Shown in pieces: positions 19,596-28,696 of a DNA stretch of 64,000 nucleotides (within the stretch, counting starts at the first letter, position 1; each line of letters begins with the position of its first letter). The notes beneath the pieces were generated by a model, which worked only from the letters and a program-made list of their open reading frames with translations, had not been told where the DNA came from and ran no database searches. The stretch is from JAMZMI01 sp047632435 (lineage in GTDB: Bacteria > Bacteroidota > Bacteroidia > Cytophagales > Cyclobacteriaceae): assembly GCA_047632435.1 (NCBI GenBank), contig JBLICU010000005.1, positions 20,125-84,124 of the forward strand, read 5' to 3'. Made by a program: the position numbers and the translations under genes.

Positions 19596-20164
19596 AAATA
19601 GACTAAAACCTGGGTTGATTCTCTATAGATTGTCTTGATTTTCGGGGAATCATAATCCAACTCGTATCTAAAAGAAGTTGCAAATGCCTTATTTGGGATC
19701 TCAGAAAATCCAAAATAAAGCATCTCATTATATTCGCTAAAAGCATTGAAACTGATATTTTGAAGTTCGAAGAAATCACTTAAATCAGTTCCCGGCACCA
19801 CATAGCTCCTATTGAAGCATAACGTATCGGCAGCATAAATCCTGATGTCATTTATTGGACTATTGTGTCTAAATGAAGGTGAACAGGCATAAGCGCTATT
19901 TATTAAGCCAAACCTATTGATTTTCTGTTGTGTTAAAAATTCATCGGCTTTTAATTCAATTTGAAATTCAGAAATATGAATTGAATCGGACATTTCAAAT
20001 AAAAAAAATCCATCGCCATGATTATACCTGGCACCTACATTAAAGGAATAAGATTCAATTCTATAAGGTTTACCACCTTCACATTCTTCAAAATCACAAG
20101 AAAATGGGAATCCCGTCAATAGAGTGAGTGAAATCAGAATTTTGAAGCGGAATGTTAAATTCAT
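19592..20164 (-). CDS. Hypothetical lipoprotein
   Basis: 190 aa. The N-terminus is a lipoprotein signal with probable lipobox FPFSC (Cys near 23), followed by DFEECEGGKPYRIESYSFN. The rest is rich in beta-strand residues with no family I recognise. Convergent with the YwqK-repeat gene, overlapping it by four bases, and divergent from purC. Expected in the cell envelope. Confidence 0.7.
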   Translation of the reverse strand: MNLTFRFKILISLTLLTGFPFSCDFEECEGGKPYRIESYSFNVGARYNHGDGFFLFEMSDSIHISEFQIELKADEFLTQQKINRFGLINSAYACSPSFRHNSPINDIRIYAADTLCFNRSYVVPGTDLSDFFELQNISFNAFSEYNEMLYFGFSEIPNKAFATSFRYELDYDSPKIKTIYRESTQVLVYF

Positions 20165-20263
20165 AACTCATATTTTCAACCAAAAAAAGTAAATTAACAA
20201 TTAGCCACCAAAATCTAATCATCATACATCCAATGTATAGCCAGAACACTATCTTTGCCGGCT

Positions 20264-21199
20264 ATGTCACAAGGGATCAAATACACAGATTTCGATTTCC
20301 CAAACCAAACTGGGAAATACATTGGAAAAGTACGAGACGTCTATTTTTTCGGGGATAAATTAGTTATGGTAGCCTCGGACAGGATTTCTGCTTTTGATGT
20401 GGTTTTGCCACGCCCTATTCCTTTCAAAGGACAAGTGCTCAACCAGATAGCAGCAGTTTTCCTGAACAAAACAAAAGACATTGTTCCAAATTGGGTTTTG
20501 GATGTACCTGATCCGAATGTGACCATTGGTAAAAAATGTGAACCATATAAGGTTGAGATGGTCATCAGAGGATATCTTGCCGGTCATGCCTGGAGAGAAT
20601 ATCGTGAAGGAAAAAGAATCTTATGTGGCTGCCCGCTACCCGAGGGGCTCAAGGAAAATGACAAGCTCCCCACTCCTATCATCACCCCTACTACCAAAGC
20701 CGATGAAGGTCATGATGAAGATATCTCCAAAGAAGAAATTTTGGCTCAGGGGATCGTGAGCAAGTCTGATTATGATCAGCTAGAGAAATACACTCATGCT
20801 TTGTACCAAAGAGGTACGGAACTTGCAAAAGAGCAAGGATTAATTTTAGTTGATACCAAATATGAATTCGGTAATTTCGAAGGTGAGATTACCCTGATTG
20901 ATGAAGTGCATACCCCTGATTCCTCTCGCTACTTTTACGCTGAAGGATACGAGGAACGTCAACGATATGGCGAAACTCAGAAGCAACTCTCAAAAGAATT
21001 TGTAAGGCAATGGCTTATCAGTAATGGCTTTCAAGGAAAAGATGGCCAGACCGTACCGGAAATGACCGATGAATTCATCGCTTCGGTTTCGGCAAGATAC
21101 ATTGAACTTTATGAGAAGATTACTGGTCAGCCTTTCGTTAAAGACGAGAGTGCCGGCCTATTAACTAGAATAAAAAACAACATAGAAAAAACAGTATAA
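20264..21199 (+). CDS. purC: Phosphoribosylaminoimidazole-succinocarboxamide synthase (SAICAR synthase)
   Basis: 311 aa from ATG at 20264; a TTG nine bases upstream also opens the frame. Typical motifs are GKVRDVYFFGDKLVMVASDRISAFD, EMVIRGYLAGHAWREY, PTTKADEGHDEDIS, LILVDTKYEFG and LIDEVHTPDSSRY. The enzyme joins aspartate to CAIR with ATP in step 8 of purine synthesis, in the cytoplasm. TATCTTTG at 20250-20257 matches the -7 consensus TAnnTTTG only seven bases before the ATG, so the transcript could be nearly leaderless; no good -33 element was seen. The next gene (STAS) begins one base after the stop, so these are co-translated. Confidence 0.96.
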   Translation: MSQGIKYTDFDFPNQTGKYIGKVRDVYFFGDKLVMVASDRISAFDVVLPRPIPFKGQVLNQIAAVFLNKTKDIVPNWVLDVPDPNVTIGKKCEPYKVEMVIRGYLAGHAWREYREGKRILCGCPLPEGLKENDKLPTPIITPTTKADEGHDEDISKEEILAQGIVSKSDYDQLEKYTHALYQRGTELAKEQGLILVDTKYEFGNFEGEITLIDEVHTPDSSRYFYAEGYEERQRYGETQKQLSKEFVRQWLISNGFQGKDGQTVPEMTDEFIASVSARYIELYEKITGQPFVKDESAGLLTRIKNNIEKTV

Positions 21200-21200
21200 A

Positions 21201-21584
21201 ATGAAATTTTCAATAGACAGGCAAGACCAATATACCATAGTCACTATCAACGAGGAAAAACTTGACTCGACGGTGAGTCCAGAGGTGAAATCCGAATTTG
21301 TAACACTTCAGGCAGAAGGCGTTCAGAACTTAATAGTGAATATGGAGCAGGTGAAATATTCAGATTCATCTGGCCTCAGTGCACTTTTGGTTGGTCATAG
21401 ACTATTCCATGAAAATGGTTCATTCGTGATCTGCGATGTGAACGAGCATGTGACGAAGCTGATCAGCATAAGCCAACTAGATAAAGTGTTGGATATTCTC
21501 CCAACGATTGAAGAATCAATCGACACAGTTTATATGAACGCACTGAAAAGAGGATTGGAAGAAGAAGGCGGCACAGAAGACTAA
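21201..21584 (+). CDS. STAS-domain protein (anti-sigma factor antagonist-like)
   Basis: 127 aa. A single STAS domain covers residues about 1-105, with KYSDSSGLSALL holding the serine that is phosphorylated in SpoIIAA/RsbV-type antagonists, and NLIVNMEQV before it. Such proteins are switched by an anti-sigma kinase; no kinase or sigma gene is nearby. It lies one base after purC and seven bases before rnz, in a housekeeping operon. A signalling role is inferred from the family only. Confidence 0.85.
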   Translation: MKFSIDRQDQYTIVTINEEKLDSTVSPEVKSEFVTLQAEGVQNLIVNMEQVKYSDSSGLSALLVGHRLFHENGSFVICDVNEHVTKLISISQLDKVLDILPTIEESIDTVYMNALKRGLEEEGGTED

Positions 21585-21590
21585 TATAAA

Positions 21591-22505
21591 TTGGCCATAG
21601 AACTTCAAATACTAGGCTCCAATTCTGCTGCTTTCGCGCACAATCGCCATCAAACTTCACAGCTACTCAGGGTTCAGGATAAATATTTCCTGATTGACTG
21701 TGGAGAAGGTACGCAGTTGCTGCTTAAGAAGTACAAAATCAAATTATCACGAATCAACCATATTTTGATCTCCCACCTTCACGGAGATCATTATTATGGA
21801 CTGATTGGGTTGCTCTCCACTATTCATCTTTATGGCAGGCACACAGAGCTGATGATCATTGGCCCTCCTGGACTTTCGGATATATTGAGCTTACAGTTCA
21901 GATATTCTGAAACAAAATTGGGTTATGAAATCAATTTTGTGGAGTGGACACCAGAGCAGGAACAGGTTGTTTTTGAAGACGAAAAAATGACTATCAAAAC
22001 CATACCATTGAATCATAGAGTACCCTGTTCAGGATACCTTTTTACCGAAAAGACAAAAAGACGTGGGCTCAACCGAAAAATGATCACACAAAAACTCACG
22101 CCTGCGCAAGTAAATGATCTAAAAGATGGAAACGATTTATTTGATGATGAAGGAAATCTTTCGCTGAAAAATGAAGAAGTGACTTTTGAGGCCAAGAGGC
22201 CATTCACCTACGCCTACTGCTCAGATACCAAATACAAGCCTGAACTTTCCAAAAGACTTCAGGGTGTTGATATGGTTTATCATGAGGCGACCTTTATGGA
22301 CGACATGAATGATAGGGCTGAAAAAACTTATCATTCCACAGCAAGACAAGCTGCTGAATTTGCTAAAAACGCCAAAATAGGTCATCTACTGCTGGGTCAT
22401 TTTTCTACCCGATACAAAGATCTTACACCTTTGCTAAAGGAAGCAAAATCCGTTTTTGAAAATTCCTCCCTGGCAATTGAAGGTGAAATTTTTCTGGTAT
22501 CTTGA
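21591..22505 (+). CDS. rnz: Ribonuclease Z
   Basis: 304 aa. It starts at TTG 21591, since the family N-terminus (..IELQILGSNSA) begins exactly there and no ATG lies upstream. The metallo-beta-lactamase zinc motif SHLHGDHYYGL is intact, with GEGTQLLL, the exosite-like region near 160-195, YCSDTKYKPEL, HEATFMDD and GHFSTRYKD. RNase Z cuts the 3' trailer from tRNA precursors, which matters here because both tRNA genes in the window lack an encoded CCA end. Part of the purC-STAS-rnz unit. Confidence 0.94.
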   Translation: MAIELQILGSNSAAFAHNRHQTSQLLRVQDKYFLIDCGEGTQLLLKKYKIKLSRINHILISHLHGDHYYGLIGLLSTIHLYGRHTELMIIGPPGLSDILSLQFRYSETKLGYEINFVEWTPEQEQVVFEDEKMTIKTIPLNHRVPCSGYLFTEKTKRRGLNRKMITQKLTPAQVNDLKDGNDLFDDEGNLSLKNEEVTFEAKRPFTYAYCSDTKYKPELSKRLQGVDMVYHEATFMDDMNDRAEKTYHSTARQAAEFAKNAKIGHLLLGHFSTRYKDLTPLLKEAKSVFENSSLAIEGEIFLVS

Positions 22506-22566
22506 AGTGACCATCAGGATTGATCAATCAATTTAGATCTGGATAAATTAAAACGTGAAATTAGCC

Positions 22567-23364
22567 ATGGGTACTAATAAGAAACATAACCTATTTATTG
22601 CCCTTGCAGCAATATTTCTCACAAACGCGATTCTGGCAGAGATGATTGGTGTGAAAATATTTAGTGCAGAATCTACTTTCAACCTGCCTCCTGCCAACAT
22701 CCCACTTTTCGGTGGTTCCGTACTTTCATTCAACCTTACTGCTGGGGTCATCATCTGGCCTGTAGTCTTCCTTACCACTGACATCATCAATGAGTACTAT
22801 GGCAAAAAAGGTGTTCGCAAACTTAGTTATATCGCCGCGGGTTGTATCGCCTATGCATTTATTGTGATTTACATCATTACCCTCCTTCCGCCAGCAAAAT
22901 TTTGGACTGAGATCAACGGCACTGATCCAGATGGCAACTATTTCAATATGAATTTCGCTTTTAACAAGATCTTTTCTCAAGGTCTTGGAATCATTGTTGG
23001 CTCACTCGTAGCATTTCTTTTGGGGCAATTTCTTGATGTATATATCTTTCAAAAGCTCAAGAAAATCACCGGATCTAAAATGATCTGGCTCAGGGCCACT
23101 GGCTCCACCCTAGTATCCCAATTCATTGATAGCTTCGTTGTACTTGGTATTGCCTTTTATGTTTTGGCACCAGAGAATAGCCGCTGGAGTCTTACCCAAC
23201 TTGCTTCCGTTGGCATCATCAATTACATCTATAAGTTTTCGGTTGCGATACTGTTTACCCCGCTCATTTATCTTGGGCACAATATCATCGATAAGTATTT
23301 AGGAAAATCTCTTTCTGATGCAATGACCAAGGAAGCATCTGAAGGCTCTGATGGATTTTTCTGA
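22567..23364 (+). CDS. Queuosine precursor transporter (YhhQ/VUT family)
   Basis: 265 aa from the ATG at 22567; a GTG at 22555 would add four residues. Six or seven hydrophobic segments are visible (NLFIALAAIFLTNAILAE; VIIWPVVFLTTDIINEYYG; YIAAGCIAYAFIVIYIITLLPP; IIVGSLVAFLLGQFLDVYIF; FIDSFVVLGIAFYVLAP). The TDIINEYYGKKGVRKLSY motif is the family hallmark. It imports queuine or preQ bases for tRNA modification. It follows rnz by 61 bp, giving a cluster with two tRNA-maturation functions. Confidence 0.9.
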   Translation: MGTNKKHNLFIALAAIFLTNAILAEMIGVKIFSAESTFNLPPANIPLFGGSVLSFNLTAGVIIWPVVFLTTDIINEYYGKKGVRKLSYIAAGCIAYAFIVIYIITLLPPAKFWTEINGTDPDGNYFNMNFAFNKIFSQGLGIIVGSLVAFLLGQFLDVYIFQKLKKITGSKMIWLRATGSTLVSQFIDSFVVLGIAFYVLAPENSRWSLTQLASVGIINYIYKFSVAILFTPLIYLGHNIIDKYLGKSLSDAMTKEASEGSDGFF

Positions 23365-23395
23365 ACCCTTTATTATCACACCACAATACAAACTT

Positions 23396-23713
23396 TCAAT
23401 TTTTAAAGGTCCGGCTCAATCGAAACTCGATCAGGATGAAAAGTAAGATAAAATAAATGATGAGTGAAAAGGCATGTTCGAATCCTGAAAAGTCGTTGCT
23501 CAAATTTTCGAAGAAATTGAGAAACACAAAATAAAAAATACCTGCTAAAAACATTCCAATCCCGTAGTAGGTATTGGCATAAGCAAACCTTAGATGCGTT
23601 TTTATAGCTCTTGGGGATCGATAACCAAAAATCCAGTTTCGGTTATTTCTCAATAAAAAATTAAGAATGCCAACAATAATGAATATAATTGAGACCTTGT
23701 ATTCAATGGGCAT
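23396..23713 (-). CDS. Small SdpI-family-like membrane protein
   Basis: 105 aa with three transmembrane segments. The cytoplasmic motif NWIFGYRSPRAIKTHLRFAYAN resembles the NW..GYRTP.s....W..AN signature of SdpI-type proteins, which in Bacillus give immunity to the SdpC toxin. In Bacteroidota such genes are common without sdpC, and none lies nearby, so immunity cannot be claimed. Convergent to the queuosine transporter gene with a 31-bp gap. Confidence 0.65.
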   Translation of the reverse strand: MPIEYKVSIIFIIVGILNFLLRNNRNWIFGYRSPRAIKTHLRFAYANTYYGIGMFLAGIFYFVFLNFFENLSNDFSGFEHAFSLIIYFILLFILIEFRLSRTFKN

Positions 23714-23799
23714 AAATGGTTATTGATATTTGACCTAAATTTAGAATTATAGCCTCCCATTTCCAATGCAGATTATTAATGATACAAAAAAAATAGTCT

Positions 23800-24465
23800 T
23801 TATTGAGACATTATAGCCCCGTCTTCAAGTTGTATGATTCTGCTGCCATATTCTGCGAATTTTTCATTGTGTGTCACTTGAATGATCGCCATACCATCCT
23901 TGTTGAGTTGCTTTAGCAAACTCATCACCTCTTCACCTTGACTGCTGTGGAGATTACCAGTTGGCTCGTCAGCAAGTAACAATTTGGGCTTGCCAATGAT
24001 GGCTCTGGCTACACCCACAAGTTGCTGCTGACCTCCGGATAGCTGTTCAGGAAAAAGATCTTTCTTGGCCACAATACTGAATCTATCCAATATTTCTGCT
24101 ACCATGGATTCACGTTCTTTTCTTTTCACTCCACGATACAACAATGGTGTTTCTATGTTTTCGTATACAGTGAGCTCATCTATGAGATGATATGCCTGAA
24201 AAATGAACCCTATATGTTCCTTATGTATTTGTGAAGTCTTGCGCTCGTTGAATTTGTGTACCGGTTCATCCAGAAAATAATACTCTCCCTGAGACGCCTT
24301 ATCCAACATCCCGATAATATTCATCAATGTAGATTTACCCGATCCACTTGGCCCCATAATACTGACAAATTCGCCGGCATTGATTTCCAGGTTTATACTC
24401 TTCAAAATAAAAGTACGGGCGTATCGCGACTCTATGAATTTATCAACATCGTTTAGTTTAATCAT
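23800..24465 (-). CDS. ABC transporter ATP-binding protein (MacB/LolD-like)
   Basis: 221 aa from the ATG at 24465; an upstream extension of nine codons opens the frame but does not look like a family N-terminus. Walker A GPSGSGKST, Q-loop FIFQAYHLIDELTVYENIE, signature LSGGQQQL, Walker B LLLADEPTG and the H-loop His (VTHNE) are intact. Length and motif spacing match the MacB/LolD group, which drives FtsX-like permeases in lipoprotein sorting or export. No permease gene is adjacent, so the partner must be encoded elsewhere. Confidence 0.9.
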   Translation of the reverse strand: MIKLNDVDKFIESRYARTFILKSINLEINAGEFVSIMGPSGSGKSTLMNIIGMLDKASQGEYYFLDEPVHKFNERKTSQIHKEHIGFIFQAYHLIDELTVYENIETPLLYRGVKRKERESMVAEILDRFSIVAKKDLFPEQLSGGQQQLVGVARAIIGKPKLLLADEPTGNLHSSQGEEVMSLLKQLNKDGMAIIQVTHNEKFAEYGSRIIQLEDGAIMSQ

Positions 24466-24619
24466 TATATCAATTTTGTATTTGCATGGCAAATGTGATA
24501 CCAGCTTTATAACAATCTGTATATCTGTATTTTACTAAAATATAACAATAAATAGGTAGTCAATATAGGACACTTATCGTTCAAATCCGAACGTTAATTA
24601 GGTCTTTTAATAAGATAAA

Positions 24620-25858
24620 TTATGGTGATACCGCCTGCATCAATAAACCACATAAATAAGCACCATATGTGCCCAGCACATAACCAAAAACCGCTAGTAA
24701 AACCCCTACAGGTGCCAAAGAAGGATGAAAAGCCGCTGCGATAATCGGTGCAGAGGCAGCACCACCTACATTGGCAGTACTACCAATGCCAACAAAAAAA
24801 TAAGGCGCTTTGATCAGTTTTGCGACAATGATCAGCAACAAAATATGAAAGAGCATCCAGGTAATTCCAACCAAAAACAACCCTGGGTTTTCGAAAATAG
24901 ATAGGATGTTCATATTCATTCCAATGACTGCAACCAAAACATACAAAAAGGCACTCCCAATTCTAGATGCGCCGGCACCTTCCAAAGATCTGGCCCTGGT
25001 AAATGAAAGGGCAACACCAAGGGAAGTAGCGATAACAACTAACCAGAAAAACCCAGATGTCAGACTGTATTCAGCTAAAATCGGAAAATTGGTTTCCAAA
25101 AATGGTGCGATCCAATCACTCATAAAGTGAGCCAATCCGGTACAGCCAAAAGCCACCATCAAAATTTTCATAATGTCCGTTAATGTGGGCATTCTAGCAA
25201 TACTGCGCTGATAGGTATCCATTTTCAGCTTCAGTGATTCAATTGCTGAAGTATCTGCTTTCAATTTGTGATCCAGGTATTTTGAGAAGCCAACTCCAGC
25301 GAGCAAGACACCCAACCAGGTATTACCAACGATGATATCCACAGCGACCATTTTCGAAAAGAGATCTCCATTCACCTCAAAAACTTCTTTCATGGCAGCC
25401 TGATTTGCTCCTCCTCCGATCCACGAACCAGCTATGGTGGTCATACCACGCCATACTTCATTTGGTGGTGCGGCGGTGACTACCTCAGGCGCAATTACAG
25501 AAAATATCAAAATGGCAATTGGCCCCCCAAGAACAATCCCGATAGTGCCTGTAAGAAACATGATCAAGGCTTTGGGTCCTAGCTTGATTATTTCTTTTAA
25601 ATCCACACTGAGAGTAAAAAGCACCAAACTAGCTGGTAATAAATATCTGGAAGCAACGAAATAAAGCTTGGATTTTGAGGGATCAATTAGGCCGAATGTT
25701 GGAAGCAGAGATGGGAGGAAGTAGCACATAAGCAAGGCCGGAACCACCCCATAAAACTTCTTCCAAAATTTATTTTCGCTACTGGAAGTAATGAAAACAA
25801 AGCCAAGTATGACCATCAAAAATCCAAGAATTACAGCATCATTACTTATTTCACCCAT
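24620..25858 (-). CDS. DUF819 family integral membrane protein
   Basis: 412 aa with about eleven or twelve transmembrane segments. Characteristic DUF819 elements are the GSWIGGGANQAAM motif in the middle and GSTANVGGAASAPIIAA near the end, two related glycine-rich half-repeats that suggest an inverted-repeat transporter fold. The transported substrate is unknown for the family. The start overlaps the end of the upstream NUDIX gene by eight bases, so they form an operon. Confidence 0.88.
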   Translation of the reverse strand: MGEISNDAVILGFLMVILGFVFITSSSENKFWKKFYGVVPALLMCYFLPSLLPTFGLIDPSKSKLYFVASRYLLPASLVLFTLSVDLKEIIKLGPKALIMFLTGTIGIVLGGPIAILIFSVIAPEVVTAAPPNEVWRGMTTIAGSWIGGGANQAAMKEVFEVNGDLFSKMVAVDIIVGNTWLGVLLAGVGFSKYLDHKLKADTSAIESLKLKMDTYQRSIARMPTLTDIMKILMVAFGCTGLAHFMSDWIAPFLETNFPILAEYSLTSGFFWLVVIATSLGVALSFTRARSLEGAGASRIGSAFLYVLVAVIGMNMNILSIFENPGLFLVGITWMLFHILLLIIVAKLIKAPYFFVGIGSTANVGGAASAPIIAAAFHPSLAPVGVLLAVFGYVLGTYGAYLCGLLMQAVSP

Positions 25859-26489
25859 TATTTAATTCGTTTATAATATCAACCAACTCACTGAGCATCA
25901 TGGCCGTAGCACCCCATACAACTCTATTTTCTAATTCAAAATAAGGAGACCACAATCGGTATCCACTTGCCGCTGTGATTTCTTTTTCTTTCAATAGCCC
26001 TCTATCTAAAAGTTGATTCAATGGCACTTCGATCACTTCATCCACCTCCCTTGGATCAGGAATAAAGTGAGGAATCTCTGGATACACCCCGATCACAGGT
26101 AACACCATGTAATTGCTGACAGCCACAAAAAACTCACTCAATGCACCAACAATCTGCACTTTGTGTTGCTCGATCCCTATTTCCTCAAAACTCTCACGAA
26201 GCGCAGTTTCATATTGATCGGAATCCGATTCTTCCATTCCACCACCCGGAAAAGCCACTTGCCCGCTGTGTATCCCATCATACATGGGCCGCTGTATCAA
26301 TGGAAAATACCACTGATTATCTTTCTGATAAAACAAGATTAACACACCTCCTTTGCGAGCATTGGTGGAATCTGTTGACCGAAAGTTGATACCAGAAGGA
26401 AGAATGGGTTTCATTTTCATGTGAGCCCCTGCGCCAGGAAGAGGCTTTTTCAATCTATTTTCCAACATTGAGATAAAATCATTCGCCAT
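25851..26489 (-). CDS. NUDIX hydrolase, CoA pyrophosphatase type
   Basis: 212 aa from the ATG at 26489; a TTG at 26498 would add three residues. The NUDIX box is complete (GGGMEESDSDQYETALRES plus FEEIG) and is preceded by PLIQRPMYDGIHSGQVAFPGG, the arrangement of the CoA pyrophosphatase subfamily (NudL/NUDT7), which splits CoA into 4'-phosphopantetheine and adenosine 3',5'-bisphosphate. Also conserved is VVWGATAMML. It overlaps the DUF819 gene by eight bases. Confidence 0.9.
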   Translation of the reverse strand: MANDFISMLENRLKKPLPGAGAHMKMKPILPSGINFRSTDSTNARKGGVLILFYQKDNQWYFPLIQRPMYDGIHSGQVAFPGGGMEESDSDQYETALRESFEEIGIEQHKVQIVGALSEFFVAVSNYMVLPVIGVYPEIPHFIPDPREVDEVIEVPLNQLLDRGLLKEKEITAASGYRLWSPYFELENRVVWGATAMMLSELVDIINELNNG

Positions 26490-26553
26490 AGGTTTCAAAA
26501 ATATCTATAATTTTTCAAAGTAATATTTGATAACTTGACAGAATAGATAAAGA

Positions 26554-27261
26554 ATGGAAGATATCCCTCATTACGTCAGTATCATTTTCATAAGCTGCAT
26601 AGTTTCTGCTTTTTCATTTCTTTATTATGCTGTGAAGCAGTCTGACAAAAAGAGCAACTTACCTACGATCGTACTAACATTGGTATGTGTTTGGTTATTT
26701 ATCATGGCACTAGCCACTTTCAATAAGTTTTTCCTTGATTTTGAATCAAAGCCGCCAAGATTGATGATTTTCGGGTTTATAAATCTAATCATCATGATTG
26801 GCCTTTTTTCGTATAAGCGAACCCGTGATTATATCGGACGGATGCCGATTACCACGCTTACCCATATTCACATTATCCGGGTACCTGTAGAAATGGTATT
26901 GTGGTGGCTATTTCTAAGTAACATGGTTCCAGAGGCTTTAACTTTTGAAGGGGCTAATTATGATATTTTGTCAGGAATAACAGCACCTTTTGCAGGTATC
27001 TTTCTGGTAGGCCTCAGAAGTAAAAGCAAATTTGCTGCTATCGTTTGGAATCTCGTGACGCTAGGGCTTTTGATCAATATTGTAATCCGAGCCATCATGG
27101 CAACCCCCTATTTCTACGATGTATTAGTTTTTGAGCAACCCAACATTGCTATTTTCTATTTCCCGTATATTTATCTGCCTTTATTCGTTGTTCCAGTGGT
27201 TTTGTTTGCACATCTGGCTTCTCTTTATCAGCTTATATTTTTACCTGAAGATCGCTCCTAG
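26554..27261 (+). CDS. Hypothetical integral membrane protein
   Basis: 235 aa with about seven hydrophobic segments (for example VSIIFISCIVSAFSFLYYAV, IVLTLVCVWLFIMALATF, LMIFGFINLIIMIGLF, FFYLPLFVVPVVLFAHL-type end). It has no motif I can assign. Divergent from the NUDIX gene, monocistronic as far as can be seen. The membrane topology is clear, the function is not. Confidence 0.75.
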   Translation: MEDIPHYVSIIFISCIVSAFSFLYYAVKQSDKKSNLPTIVLTLVCVWLFIMALATFNKFFLDFESKPPRLMIFGFINLIIMIGLFSYKRTRDYIGRMPITTLTHIHIIRVPVEMVLWWLFLSNMVPEALTFEGANYDILSGITAPFAGIFLVGLRSKSKFAAIVWNLVTLGLLINIVIRAIMATPYFYDVLVFEQPNIAIFYFPYIYLPLFVVPVVLFAHLASLYQLIFLPEDRS

Positions 27262-27551
27262 TCCGGCTCTTGGTTATTAGATCAAATAAGTTGTTGAGTT
27301 AATCAGCCTCTATTTGTTAGGATAGAGAAATGGGTAAGTCTTTTTGTAAAATTCAGATTCAAAATCTTAATGTAGTTAAATTTTTGACATGATTTTTGAC
27401 TGTAAAAGGCAAAACAAAACACCAAAACCTGCCAAATTATACCTTTTATAACCACGGGTTTAAATCGGTTGCTATAAAATTGAAGAACACACAGCACTGG
27501 GAACCAACTTTCGCTACCTGAGTTATTACAGCTCTTTTTTAAATTTCAATG
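27262..27551. other. Intergenic stretch between two convergent genes
   Basis: 290 bp. A 64-codon frame on the minus strand has no signal peptide, start context or family pattern, so I treat it as chance. No clear terminator hairpin was found. Confidence 0.5.
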
Positions 27552-28568
27552 CTAGCGACAATTCGCTTGGTATAAATTAATGGATCGTTTTTCATTCAAA
27601 GCCACTCCTTGTTTCCAGGCATTGCAGGCATTTTCCATATCTCCTTTTCCCATAAATGCTTCTCCCAGATAGGAGTAAATTTCATCGATAAATTTGTTTC
27701 GTTTCAAGGCATCATTCATCAATTTAATTGCTTCATTATAGTTCTTCTGGCTGAGGTGATAAATTCCCTTATTTCTAAATGCCCATGCGTTTTTAGGATC
27801 AAGAAGAATGCTTTTGTTGATGTCCTTGAGTGCTTTTTCATAGTCTTTCATTTCCAGATAAACTTGTCCTCTATTATTTAGAAAATAGGGTTCCTGAGGC
27901 ACTATATTCAAGGCCTGATTAATGGTGATCAGCGCATTTTGGTAATCACTTTCAGCCAAATAGATCTGGCTCAAGGTATTGTATACGTTAGGCTCATTGG
28001 GTTGTCTTTTTAATATGTATCTCAGCCAAAATCTGGATGAATCAACTTGATTCTGATAGAAATAAAGTGTGGCTAGATTCACATAAGCATCCATATTGGA
28101 AGTATCCAGGTTGATGGCTTTTTGAAATTGCCGAATCCCTGATTTGTATTGTCTGTCGGTGGTTAGAAGTAAACCTTTATAGAAATATATGTATGCTGAA
28201 TCGGGGAAAATGCCTTCCAGAAAACTCACGTCTTCCAATGCATTAGAAATTTTCCCTATGTTTTCATAGGCATAGGCACGATTGAATATGGCTTCATAAT
28301 AATCCGGGTTGATTGCTATTGCCTGATTATAATCTTGAATGGCTTCATAAGAATGACCATCTTCAATTCTAGCCACACCTCTGTTGTTATATGCACTTGC
28401 AAAATTTGGATCATTTTCCAATGATTTGGTATAGAAATCAACCGCTTGATCAAAATCCTGATGTGCCAGGGATTCGTTTCCTTGAAGGAAAAACCGATCG
28501 CGTTTGGTCTCTTTTCCAGTAGAACAACCCAAAATCAAAACAGGAACGAAGAGATAAATTAGTTTCAT
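27552..28568 (-). CDS. TPR-repeat lipoprotein
   Basis: 338 aa from the ATG at 28568, chosen because it places a lipoprotein signal (MKLIYLFVPVLILGCS, Cys15) at the N-terminus; the frame continues 24 codons upstream without a signal. About eight tetratricopeptide repeats follow (YNNRGVARIEDGHSYEAIQD, YNQAIAINPDYYEAIFNRA, YNTLSQIYLAESDYQNALI, FRNKGIYHLSQKNYNEAIKL). TPR lipoproteins usually serve as scaffolds of envelope complexes; no partner is indicated by the neighbours. Confidence 0.85.
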   Translation of the reverse strand: MKLIYLFVPVLILGCSTGKETKRDRFFLQGNESLAHQDFDQAVDFYTKSLENDPNFASAYNNRGVARIEDGHSYEAIQDYNQAIAINPDYYEAIFNRAYAYENIGKISNALEDVSFLEGIFPDSAYIYFYKGLLLTTDRQYKSGIRQFQKAINLDTSNMDAYVNLATLYFYQNQVDSSRFWLRYILKRQPNEPNVYNTLSQIYLAESDYQNALITINQALNIVPQEPYFLNNRGQVYLEMKDYEKALKDINKSILLDPKNAWAFRNKGIYHLSQKNYNEAIKLMNDALKRNKFIDEIYSYLGEAFMGKGDMENACNAWKQGVALNEKRSINLYQANCR

Positions 28569-28642
28569 ACCGCAAATAAAACATACCTGCAATAGGATAT
28601 CCGAGATAAGCCTCGAAATTATCAATATTACCCGATTCAAAT

Positions 28643-28675
28643 AAAAAAAGCTGCCCCGTTTGCACCGGACAGCTT
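28643..28675 (-). terminator. Rho-independent terminator after the GIN-domain gene
   Basis: On the minus strand AAGCTGTCC pairs with GGGCAGCTT (9 bp, one G-U) around a ten-base loop and is followed by a run of seven U. It begins 22 bp after the stop codon at 28697. Confidence 0.85.
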
Positions 28676-28696
28676 CAAATTCAATTTAGATATTTC

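Noticed and set aside
23396..23713. Bacteriocin immunity system based on the SdpI-like protein
   Set aside because: No SdpC-type toxin, SdpAB or regulator gene lies nearby; such small proteins are common alone in Bacteroidota.
27303..27497. 64-codon minus-strand frame between two genes
   Set aside because: It has no signal peptide, domain or spacing that supports translation.
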